A stretch of 64,000 nucleotides of DNA from RCIO01 sp964629765 (GTDB taxonomy: Bacteria > Pseudomonadota > Alphaproteobacteria > Rhizobiales > Rhizobiaceae), in contig CAZVTK010000006.1 in NCBI GenBank assembly GCA_964629765.1, positions 21,854 through 85,853 of the forward strand, written 5' to 3'. The translations under genes and the position numbers were made by a program. The notes under the pieces are model-generated. The model had not been told where the DNA came from, ran no database searches, and saw only the letters and a list, made by a program, of their open reading frames with translations. Of the stretch, positions 1 through 7,731 are shown piece after piece (position 1 is the first letter of the stretch; each line of letters opens with the position of its first letter).

Positions 1-2376
1 GCCGAGCCGGGCGCGCCCGCGCTCGACGGCGCGGCCGGCGACAACAGCCCCTACGCCAAGGCGCTGCTGCGCCATCTGGCCGCCATGCAGGGCGCCGAGT
101 TCGGTCAGGTCATGCGCATGGTCACCGAGGAGGTGTACCTCGCCACCGGCGCGCGGCAGCGGCCGTGGGTCAACGAGAGCCTGCGCCGGCTGGTCTATTT
201 CGGCATCGCCCCCGACGAGCCGGAGGGCGTCGACAAGACCATAACCGGCGAGCGCCGCCAATTGCTGCTGACCATGGCCGCGCTGCCGGACCCCGAGCGC
301 TTGCAGGTCGAGCGCGTGGCGGCGCGCGAGGGCGTGAAGCTCGATTCGCTCTACGGCATCCTGCGCGCCATGGGCACTGAGCGCATGCCGGACAGCCCCG
401 ACGAGCTCCAGCAGGTGCTGGAGGACCAGGCCGCCCGCCTGCGCGACATGCTGGGCCAGCGCGCCGCGCTGTCGACCGACGACCCCGAGGTCGCCGCGCT
501 CGCGGCCGCCGCCGACCGCGCCATCGCGGAAGGGGCGATCCAGTCGGCTCGCGCCTTCCTCGACCAGGCGGTCGCCCGCGTCGAGAAGGACGCGCCGGCG
601 GTGGACGAGCTGGAGGATCTTCTCAAGCAGAAGCGCATCGCCGATGCCGCGATCTACGCAAGGCGCGCCGATGCCGCCGCGCTGGCCTTCGCCTTCCGCG
701 AGGCGGCGGCCGATTACGGCCGCGCCTACGAGCTGGTGTCGCGCTGGGACGACAAGCTCGCATGGAACTATCGCAACCTCCAGGCCGAGGCGCTGCACAG
801 CTTCGGCGCGGCGGCCGGCGAGCGGACGGCGCTGGAAGAGGCCGTCGCCGCCTATCAGAGCGTGCTCGACATGCTGCCCAACGGCGAGAAGGGGGCGGAC
901 TGGGCCCGCACCCGCAACAACATGGCCGTCGTCCTCCATTCGCTCGGCGAACGCGAGGAGGCCAGCGACAATCTGCTGAAGGCGAAGGCCATGTTCGAGG
1001 AGACGCTGCCCATCCTCGCCGAAGCCGGCGACGATGCGAGCTGGGCGGCGGCGCAGAACAATATCGGCAACGTGCTCTATCTCGTCGGCCAGCGCAGCGG
1101 CGACCACGCCATGGTGCGGGCGGCGATCGACGCCTACCGCGCGGCGCTCGAGAAGCGTCCGCGCGAGACGATGCCGAAGGACTGGGCCGCCACGCAGGGC
1201 AATATTGGGCTTGCCACCGCGCTGCTGGCCGAGCAGCGGCCGGACCTCGCCGCGCTGGAGGACGCCGAGGCGGCTTACCGCGCGGCGCTGGAGGTGCTCA
1301 CGCGCCAGGGCGATCCCGCCGAATGGGCGCTGGTGCAGAACAATCTCGGCAACGCGCTGCTGTCCATCGGCAAGCGGCGCAACGACCCGTCCTTCTATCC
1401 GAAGGCGGCCGAAGCCTACGAGGCGGCGCTGACGGTGCGCGACAGGCAGAGCTGGCCGCTGCTCCACGCGCTGACGGTGATGCATCTGGGCAATGCCTAC
1501 GCCTCGATGGGCCAGCACGAATGGGGCACGACGAGCCTCGAAAAGGCGCGTGTCTCCTTCGAGACGGCGCTGTCGCTGCTCGACCGCGACCGCACGCCGC
1601 TCGACTGGGCCGCCGTGCAGAACAATCTCGGCATCGCGCTCCAGACGCTCGGCCAGAAGACCACGAACGCCGAGACGCTTCAGGCGTCCGCGCAGGCGTT
1701 CCGCGCCGCGGCGAGCGCCTATCCGCGCGACAGGCTGCCGCTCGACTGGGCGATGGCGCAGTACAATCTCGGCAACACGCTGAAGCTGGTGGCCGCTGTC
1801 ACCGGCGGCGACCCCGAGGCGTACCGTCAGGCGGCGGACGCCTACCGGGCGGCGCTGGAGGAATTCACCCGCGACCGCGTTCCCGTGCAGTGGGCCACCG
1901 CGACGGCGAGCCTCGGCGACATGCTCCAGTCGCTTGCCAACTACGAGACGGAAACGGACGGCCTGCGCGAATCGATCGAGCTGCGCCGCGCCGCGCTCGG
2001 CGTGCTGACCTTCGAGGGCTCGCCGCTCGAATGGGCCAACGCGCAGAACGGGCTGGGCACCAGCCTGCTCAACCTCTCCAACCGCGAGATGAGCGGTGCG
2101 CGGCTGCCCGAGGCGCGCGCCGCCTTCGAGGCCACGCTCAAGGTCTTCACCCGCGAGGCGCAGCCCCTGCAATGGGCCTTCGCGCAGAACAATATCGGCG
2201 ACACGCACTGGTCGGCCGGCGCGTTCGGCGGCGGCGAGCCGGAATACCGCCTCGCGCTCGCCCGGTTCGAGACGGCGAAGGAGTTTTTCGCCAGCTTCGG
2301 CTTCGCGCCGCTGGTCGAGCTGATCGACACCAAGATCGTCGCCGTCGGCCAGCAGATCGCCGCCGCCAGTCCATGA
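1..2376 (+). CDS. Caspase-fold/TPR protein, 3' part (gene starts before the window)
   Basis: The frame is open from the first base, so the N-terminus is missing; 791 residues are visible. The first ~60 residues (GDNSPYAKALL, then ATGARQRPWV) resemble the C-terminal end of bacterial caspase-like (peptidase C14) domains, but the catalytic His and Cys would lie upstream and cannot be checked. A helical, probably coiled-coil stretch follows, then about ten TPR-like units carrying a W-A-x-x-Q-N-N-L/I-G core (for example DWAAVQNNLGIAL and EWALVQNNLGNAL), running almost to the C-terminus. TPR arrays bind protein partners, so this may be a protease coupled to a sensor or scaffold. The gene ends about 190 bp before a plus-strand terminator. 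The TPR call is firm; the caspase call rests on a short segment and on the known co-occurrence of these domains. Confidence 0.75.
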   Translation, partial: AEPGAPALDGAAGDNSPYAKALLRHLAAMQGAEFGQVMRMVTEEVYLATGARQRPWVNESLRRLVYFGIAPDEPEGVDKTITGERRQLLLTMAALPDPERLQVERVAAREGVKLDSLYGILRAMGTERMPDSPDELQQVLEDQAARLRDMLGQRAALSTDDPEVAALAAAADRAIAEGAIQSARAFLDQAVARVEKDAPAVDELEDLLKQKRIADAAIYARRADAAALAFAFREAAADYGRAYELVSRWDDKLAWNYRNLQAEALHSFGAAAGERTALEEAVAAYQSVLDMLPNGEKGADWARTRNNMAVVLHSLGEREEASDNLLKAKAMFEETLPILAEAGDDASWAAAQNNIGNVLYLVGQRSGDHAMVRAAIDAYRAALEKRPRETMPKDWAATQGNIGLATALLAEQRPDLAALEDAEAAYRAALEVLTRQGDPAEWALVQNNLGNALLSIGKRRNDPSFYPKAAEAYEAALTVRDRQSWPLLHALTVMHLGNAYASMGQHEWGTTSLEKARVSFETALSLLDRDRTPLDWAAVQNNLGIALQTLGQKTTNAETLQASAQAFRAAASAYPRDRLPLDWAMAQYNLGNTLKLVAAVTGGDPEAYRQAADAYRAALEEFTRDRVPVQWATATASLGDMLQSLANYETETDGLRESIELRRAALGVLTFEGSPLEWANAQNGLGTSLLNLSNREMSGARLPEARAAFEATLKVFTREAQPLQWAFAQNNIGDTHWSAGAFGGGEPEYRLALARFETAKEFFASFGFAPLVELIDTKIVAVGQQIAAASP

Positions 2377-2565
2377 TGATTCAGGCGCGGCTTGAAATGC
2401 GCGCCCGTGCTTCCCATATGACGACGAGCGGCCGCCTTGAGCCGGTGCGGGATGTCCGGCAGGATTTGCCGAGAGGTTCCCCGGTTCGGCGGCCGTATTC
2501 GAACCGATCGACCTTCGCCGGCCACGGATGTACTGGCGGCGGATCGGGTTGTCGGGAATGAAGGA

Positions 2566-2598
2566 AGCGGGCGCCCGGGCCCGCTTTTTCATTTTTTG
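2566..2598 (+). terminator. Rho-independent terminator after the caspase/TPR gene
   Basis: A 7-bp stem (AGCGGGC paired with GCCCGCT) with a 6-nt loop is followed by TTTTTCATTTTTT. The T-run lies on the plus side only, so it acts on rightward transcription and separates this gene from the convergent nuclease operon. The rest of 2377-2612 shows no gene. Confidence 0.85.
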
Positions 2599-2612
2599 GC
2601 ACTGGCGTGAGC

Positions 2613-5237
2613 CTATGGCTGCCAGTCGACCATGTGCAGCGCGTTGCCGCCGAGCTTCTGGAAGGCGCGCTGCCGGCACGAGAACACGATGATCTGCTGG
2701 TCCTTCGCCTGCCGGTGCAGCGCGTCGAACATCTTTTCGATCCGGTCGTCGTCGGAATAGACGAGCGCGTCGTCCAGGATCACCGGGGCCGACCGGCCGT
2801 CGCGGGCCAGCAGCCGCGCGAAAGCCAGCCGCGTCAGCACCGAGAGCTGCTCGCGCATGCCGCCGCTCAGACGCTCGACGTCCTCCTCCTGCCCGTTGCG
2901 CTCGATCGTCTGGGGCAGGAGCGTCCTGTCGTCGAAGGTGATGGAGACGTCGTCGAACAGCAGGCCGAGAAGCGGCTTCAACTCGCCCATCACCGGCTTG
3001 AGATAGAGCTCCCGCGCCTGCGAGCGGGCCGTCTCCAGCGCCGAGGAAAGCCGCCGCAGCACCGCCGCCTCCTTCTCGAAGGCGGCGACGCGGGCATTCG
3101 CCGCCGACAGCGCCTCGCCGGCCTCGCGCCATTTCTCCTCCACCGCGTCGTCCGCATAGGCACTGATGCGGCCGGTCAGTTCGGCGAGCGTCTCGCGCAG
3201 TGTCGCGGCTTCCTTCTCGGCAGCGTCATGGGCGGAACGGATGCGGCTGAGCCTCGCCTCGACGGCGGCGAGGTCGACCGCGCCCGCCCGCAGCGTCGCG
3301 GCCTGCGCCTCGGCCCCGGCGAGCGCTGCCTCGCGCTCGCGCAGCAGATCGCAAAGGGCCTGTTCGCGTTCGCCGCGCTCGTCTTGCGGGCCGATCAACG
3401 CCTCGACTTGCCCCCGCTCGGCCAAGAGGAGCGCCAGCCCCGTCTCGGCCGCGACGAAGGCGTCGTCGGCGCCGCCGCGCAGCGGTTCCGCGTCCTTCAG
3501 CGCCTGCCGTGCCTCCTTTCGCCGCGCCTCGGCATCGGCAAGGGCGGTGCGCGCATGATCGGGGTCGCCCTTCAGCTCCAGCATTCCGGCGCCGGCCGCG
3601 TCGCGGGCCGCAACCTCTTCCCGCAACCTCGCCAGACCCTCCGGCGCGAGCAGCGAGAGCCGCGCCTGCGCCTCGCGCAGCTCGGCCTCCATCTGCTGCG
3701 CCCGCGCCTGCCGCGCCCGCGCCCCGGCGAGATCGGCGACGCCCATGGAAGCCAGCAGCGCGCGCCGTGCGCCTTCCGCCTTGGCCAGCCGCCCGTCACT
3801 GGCGACATGGCGGTTCGCGCGTAGCGTGATCGTGCCGATGCCCGGCACCGAAAGCTGCGCCTGCGCCGCGTAGCTGCGTTCCTCGGCCTCCCCCAGCGGC
3901 GTGCCGTCCATGGTCACGGAGCCGGCGGCATCGCCCTCATAGGTGATGGAAACGGACGGGCGCCCGGCCTCCTCCATCGCCCGCAGCCGGACGATCTCGA
4001 CGTCGAGGGACTGGAGCTGGTCGACGGCGGCCGGCGGAACCTTCGCGAGCGCGAGCCTCGCTTCGCCCTCCTCGATCCGCCGGCGGGTCGCTTCCGCCTG
4101 CTCCAGCCGCTCCTTGAGCACGGACAGATGCCCGGCCGCCTCGCGCGCCTTCAGCGCGGCGTCGAGCCGGGCCAGCAGGTCGCGTGCCTCCTGCTCGTCG
4201 GTTTCCGCGCGTTCCGCATTGGCTCTTGCCGCCTCGACGGCCGCTGCGGCGTTGCGGCGTTTTTCCACGGCGTCGCTGCGTTGCCGTTCCGCCGCGCGCA
4301 GCTTGCCCTCGATCTCGCTTGCCCTGCCGAGCGCGTCGCGGAACGCCTTGAGCGCGCAGTGGGCCGCATCCCGGCGCTCGCGGGCGAAGGCCAGTTCGGC
4401 CTCGGCCGTCCGCAGCCTTTCGCCATGCGCCCTTGCCGCGTCGAATGCCGCCTGCGCCGTCTCGACCGCCTTGCGCCGCTCCTCCCTGTCCTCGGGCCGG
4501 TCGAGCCCGGCGAGCCGCTTTACGGCGCCGGCCCGCGCGTCCAGCGCCTCGCGCAGGGCGGCGACCTCGCCGGCAAGCCGCCGTTCCTCCGCGGCCAGCC
4601 GGTCGCGATCCTCTATTGTCGCGGCGTAGCGCCCGCCCGCCTTCGGCTTGCCGGTGGGGGTAACGAGCTCAAAGAGGGCTTCGCCGGCGGCGGCCATGAT
4701 CCCGGCCATGCGGCGCCCGCCGGTGACGGCTTCCACCTCGCCCTGGACGGATTCGAGCAGGCTCCTGCGAACCTCCTTCTCGCCGTCCTCGTCGGACCTG
4801 CTGCGCCGCTCGATGCCGGTGACGCCCTGGCGAACCCATAAGAGGCCGGCCGGGCCGGCGGTGCCGCCCTTGACCAGCCCGGCGATGAAATTCTCGGCCT
4901 CGTCCGCCTGCGCCACCAGCCGCCCGGTCGCCAGGTCGGTGACGCGCGCGAAGCGGCCGCCATAATATTGCTTGGTGATGCGGAAGCGGCCTTCGGCGGC
5001 GACGATATCGGCCTCGACCAGCGGGTTGCCGCCGCTATAGGGCCGCAATCGCTGCACGTCGCCCGGTGTGCCGGTATGCGGCTGGAAGAACAGCGCGTGC
5101 AGCGCCTCGAAGCTGGTGGACTTGCCGAACTCGTTGACGGCGCAAAGCACGTTGACGCCGTCGCCGATGCCCTCGATGGCGACGCCGCGGCCGCCGAAGC
5201 GCTTGACGTTGAAGAGGCGCAGCGCCGACAGCTTCAT
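2613..5237 (-). CDS. SbcC/YhaN-like SMC-type ATPase
   Basis: 874 residues. The N-terminus (MKLSALRLFNVKRFGG) leads to a Walker A-like NEFGKST near residue 40. A long charged, alanine-rich coiled-coil middle follows, and the C-terminal ABC half has the signature LSGGMREQ and a Walker B region PVILDDALVYSDDDR. This is the layout of Rad50/SbcC/YhaN ATPases, which work with a metallophosphoesterase nuclease to process DNA ends. The start overlaps the stop of the upstream nuclease gene (ATGA), so the two are coupled. No CxxC zinc hook is visible: the few cysteines are isolated. That fits the YhaN branch better than canonical SbcC. A longer reading frame continues upstream but only overlaps the nuclease gene. 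Family call strong; exact orthology unsure. Confidence 0.85.
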   Translation of the reverse strand: MKLSALRLFNVKRFGGRGVAIEGIGDGVNVLCAVNEFGKSTSFEALHALFFQPHTGTPGDVQRLRPYSGGNPLVEADIVAAEGRFRITKQYYGGRFARVTDLATGRLVAQADEAENFIAGLVKGGTAGPAGLLWVRQGVTGIERRSRSDEDGEKEVRRSLLESVQGEVEAVTGGRRMAGIMAAAGEALFELVTPTGKPKAGGRYAATIEDRDRLAAEERRLAGEVAALREALDARAGAVKRLAGLDRPEDREERRKAVETAQAAFDAARAHGERLRTAEAELAFARERRDAAHCALKAFRDALGRASEIEGKLRAAERQRSDAVEKRRNAAAAVEAARANAERAETDEQEARDLLARLDAALKAREAAGHLSVLKERLEQAEATRRRIEEGEARLALAKVPPAAVDQLQSLDVEIVRLRAMEEAGRPSVSITYEGDAAGSVTMDGTPLGEAEERSYAAQAQLSVPGIGTITLRANRHVASDGRLAKAEGARRALLASMGVADLAGARARQARAQQMEAELREAQARLSLLAPEGLARLREEVAARDAAGAGMLELKGDPDHARTALADAEARRKEARQALKDAEPLRGGADDAFVAAETGLALLLAERGQVEALIGPQDERGEREQALCDLLREREAALAGAEAQAATLRAGAVDLAAVEARLSRIRSAHDAAEKEAATLRETLAELTGRISAYADDAVEEKWREAGEALSAANARVAAFEKEAAVLRRLSSALETARSQARELYLKPVMGELKPLLGLLFDDVSITFDDRTLLPQTIERNGQEEDVERLSGGMREQLSVLTRLAFARLLARDGRSAPVILDDALVYSDDDRIEKMFDALHRQAKDQQIIVFSCRQRAFQKLGGNALHMVDWQP

Positions 5238-6358
5238 GGCGCGACCGCCTGAGCAAGGGCGTAGAGACGGGCGAGCGCGGCCCGCGCGATGTCGCGGTCG
5301 GCGGCCGAACGGCTCTCGTCCCCGACCTCGGCGAGCAGCGCGTCGGCGGCTTCGCGCAGTGCGCCGGCACGGTCGATCCCATCGAGATCGCCCGGCTCGC
5401 AATCCGACGCGAGCTCGCCGTCGTCGAGCAGCAGGAAGGCGAATTCCGGCGCCGCGCTCTCGATCGCGCGGGCAAGCGCGGCGTGCCCTGCCAGCCGGCT
5501 GCGCCCCGTCGCCGTCACGCGCGCCAGCGTCTGCCGCCGCAGCCGGGCCTCCGGCAGCAGCGCCTCCAGCGCCGCCGCCGGATCGTCGCCGTCGAGCAGG
5601 TGCAGGTCCAGCATGCGCCATGCGAAACTGGCGGTGGCGAGCGGCGTCACGGCCGGCGGGGCGGACGCGCCGGCGATGCTCACCAGCAGCGCCTCGCCGG
5701 GCCGGTCGTGCTTGAACCTGTCGGGCTCGGGCGTGCCGCTGTAGCGGGTGCGCGCGTCGACCTCGACCGCGCCGTGCCAGTCGCCCAGCGCCATATAGGC
5801 AAGGCCGGCGCGCGCTGCCCGGTCCGGCGCGATGATGTCGGACGCGCCGGCTTCCTCGGAAAAGCCGCGGATGGCGCCGTGGGCGAGGCCGATGCGGATG
5901 GCGCCGTCCTCTGTGCCCGCGTCGTCCATCCATTCGGTCAGGTCGCGGCCCGGGCGGCGCGTCGTGCAGGGCGCGGGCAGGAGCACGGCACCCGCCGCCA
6001 GTTCCAGCGGACGCGGTTCCGTCGCCAGCACGACATTCGCGGGCGCTTCGGCGCCGAGCGCCGCCCAGAGCTGCGCCGCCTGGAGCGAATCGTGGTTGCC
6101 GGGCAGGATCACCCAGCGGACCGGCGCATGATGCGCCATCTCGGCCAGCGCCTGCCGGCGGATGTCCGGCGCCGGCGTCTCCGTGTCGAACGTGTCGCCG
6201 GCGAGCAGGATCGTCCCGGCGCCTTGCTCGCGCGCAAGCTGCGCCAGCCGCGCGATGACCGCGTGCCGCGCCTCGCGCAGCCGGCCCGGCAGGTCGCCGG
6301 AAAAGCCGCCGAACCGCTTTCCCAGATGCAGGTCGCTGGAATGGATGAAACGGAACAT
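5234..6358 (-). CDS. SbcD/YhaO-like DNA repair exonuclease (metallophosphoesterase)
   Basis: 374 residues from the ATG at 6358, chosen because the conserved motif I begins six residues later (MFRFIHSSDLHLGKRFGG); upstream in-frame codons give a non-conserved arginine-rich extension. The calcineurin-like phosphoesterase motifs are in order: SDLHLG, LLAGDTFD, LPGNHDS, an AHG-type motif (LAHGAIRGF) and LGDWHG. These coordinate two metal ions for Mre11-type nuclease activity. It is the first gene of a two-gene operon with the ATPase at 2613-5237. The pair is predicted to resect or clear blocked DNA ends in the cytoplasm. Confidence 0.9.
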   Translation of the reverse strand: MFRFIHSSDLHLGKRFGGFSGDLPGRLREARHAVIARLAQLAREQGAGTILLAGDTFDTETPAPDIRRQALAEMAHHAPVRWVILPGNHDSLQAAQLWAALGAEAPANVVLATEPRPLELAAGAVLLPAPCTTRRPGRDLTEWMDDAGTEDGAIRIGLAHGAIRGFSEEAGASDIIAPDRAARAGLAYMALGDWHGAVEVDARTRYSGTPEPDRFKHDRPGEALLVSIAGASAPPAVTPLATASFAWRMLDLHLLDGDDPAAALEALLPEARLRRQTLARVTATGRSRLAGHAALARAIESAAPEFAFLLLDDGELASDCEPGDLDGIDRAGALREAADALLAEVGDESRSAADRDIARAALARLYALAQAVAP

Positions 6359-6476
6359 GCCTGTACTGGTGATGGGGACCGCCTTGCCGCGCCATGAGCC
6401 GCCGCCTTCGCGGCGCGCATGGCGCGACTCTTTATCGGAAGGCACCCCGTATTCAAACAGCAGGCGGCGGCCGGGA

Positions 6477-7256
6477 TTATCGAAGCTGCGCCTGCGGCGT
6501 CCCTTCGCCGGTCATGTCGCCAAAACTCCACATGAAGCCGTGGGGCGAGCGGGCGATGCGCTCGAGCCGGGCGAACACGTCGTCGTTCCCGGGCTCGTCT
6601 CCGGAAGCGTCGGGGAACCCGGCGTCCAGCGCCGCCTGCAACTCCGGCGACACCTTCCAGCCCGGATCGACGCCGTCCATGTTGGGCAGCTCGTGGGCGA
6701 TGCCCTTGTGGCAGTCGATGCAGGTGGCCTGCCCGGAGAGCAGGAAGCGCGTGTGGATCTCCGCCGCCCGCGGCGCCTGCCGCGACAGGTCCATGGCCAC
6801 CGACGAATGGCAGTTGCGGCATTCGAGGCTGTCGTTTGCCTTCAGCCGCGCCCATTCGTGCTGGGCGAGCTCCAGCCGCTTTTCCAGGAACTTCTGCCGC
6901 GTGTTGATGGTGCCGAAGATCTTGCCCCAGACCTCCTTCGACGCCTGCATCTTGCGGGCGATCTTGTCGGTCCATTCGTGCGGCACGTGGCAGTCCGGGC
7001 AGGAGGCGCGCACGCCGGACCGGTTGGAGAAGTGCACCGTGCGCGTCAGCTCCTCGTAGACGTTGTCCTCCATCTCGTGGCACGAGATGCAGAAAGCCTC
7101 CGTGTTGGTGATCTCCAGCGCCGTGTTGAACGCGCCCCAGAAGATGACGCCGCCGAGGAAGCCGCCCAGCGTCAGGAAGCCGAGGCCGAGCGTGGCGGCC
7201 GGCGTGGCGAGGATGCCCCAGCACCACAGGACGGCGGCCTTGATGAGCGCCCACAT
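6477..7256 (-). CDS. napC: NapC, tetraheme quinol dehydrogenase of periplasmic nitrate reductase
   Basis: 259 residues. One N-terminal membrane anchor (about residues 15-42) is followed by a periplasmic domain with four haem-binding motifs: CISCH, CPDCH, CRNCH and CIDCH. NapC/NirT proteins take electrons from the quinol pool and pass them to NapB and NapA. It is the last gene of the operon, 1 bp after napB. The C-terminal ~50 residues after the fourth haem are an acidic, low-conservation tail. No transcription terminator was seen in 6359-6476. Confidence 0.96.
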   Translation of the reverse strand: MWALIKAAVLWCWGILATPAATLGLGFLTLGGFLGGVIFWGAFNTALEITNTEAFCISCHEMEDNVYEELTRTVHFSNRSGVRASCPDCHVPHEWTDKIARKMQASKEVWGKIFGTINTRQKFLEKRLELAQHEWARLKANDSLECRNCHSSVAMDLSRQAPRAAEIHTRFLLSGQATCIDCHKGIAHELPNMDGVDPGWKVSPELQAALDAGFPDASGDEPGNDDVFARLERIARSPHGFMWSFGDMTGEGTPQAQLR

Positions 7257-7257
7257 G

Positions 7258-7731
7258 CTACCGGTCCCCGGCGTGGCCGACGCCGAGCTCGCTCATGTCG
7301 ATGAAGACGTTGCCGACCAGCGGCGGCGTGTCGGCCTGCGGCACATGGCAGGCGGTGCAGAAATAGCGGCGCGGCGACACGTCGGCGAGCATCTGGCCCT
7401 GGCGGTCCATGTAGTGGGTGACGCTGATCATCGGCGCGCCCGAGCCTTGCGTGAACTCGCGCTTGTGGCAGGACATGCAGCGGTTGGTGTTGACCGAGAG
7501 CTGGTAGCCCTCGATCGAATGCGGGATCACGGGCGGCTGCTCGGGATAGGCGCGCATGCGGCGCACGTCGTCGACCACCCAGCGCGGCACCGGCGGCGCG
7601 GGGATGGCCTCCATCGGGTTGCCGGCGCCGGTCAGCGGCGGCACGATATGCGCCGACATCTGCGCCAGCGCGGCGGTGCCTATCGCCGCCAGCAGCCCGG
7701 CGGCAAGGAGGACGCGCGCGCGGCGCGTCAT
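7258..7731 (-). CDS. napB: NapB, diheme cytochrome c subunit of nitrate reductase
   Basis: 157 residues. An N-terminal signal peptide (basic MTRRAR, hydrophobic core, Ala-X-Ala-like end at about residue 23) is followed by a periplasmic domain with two haem sites, CMSCH and CTACH. NapB is the small electron-transfer subunit that docks with NapA. The ATG overlaps the napA stop (ATGA), which fixes the start. A longer open frame extends upstream across napA but is a shadow. Confidence 0.95.
   Translation of the reverse strand: MTRRARVLLAAGLLAAIGTAALAQMSAHIVPPLTGAGNPMEAIPAPPVPRWVVDDVRRMRAYPEQPPVIPHSIEGYQLSVNTNRCMSCHKREFTQGSGAPMISVTHYMDRQGQMLADVSPRRYFCTACHVPQADTPPLVGNVFIDMSELGVGHAGDR

Noticed and set aside
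2490..2510. GGTTCGAATAC on the minus strand resembles a tRNA T-loop.
   Set aside because: No acceptor, D or anticodon stem can be paired around it.
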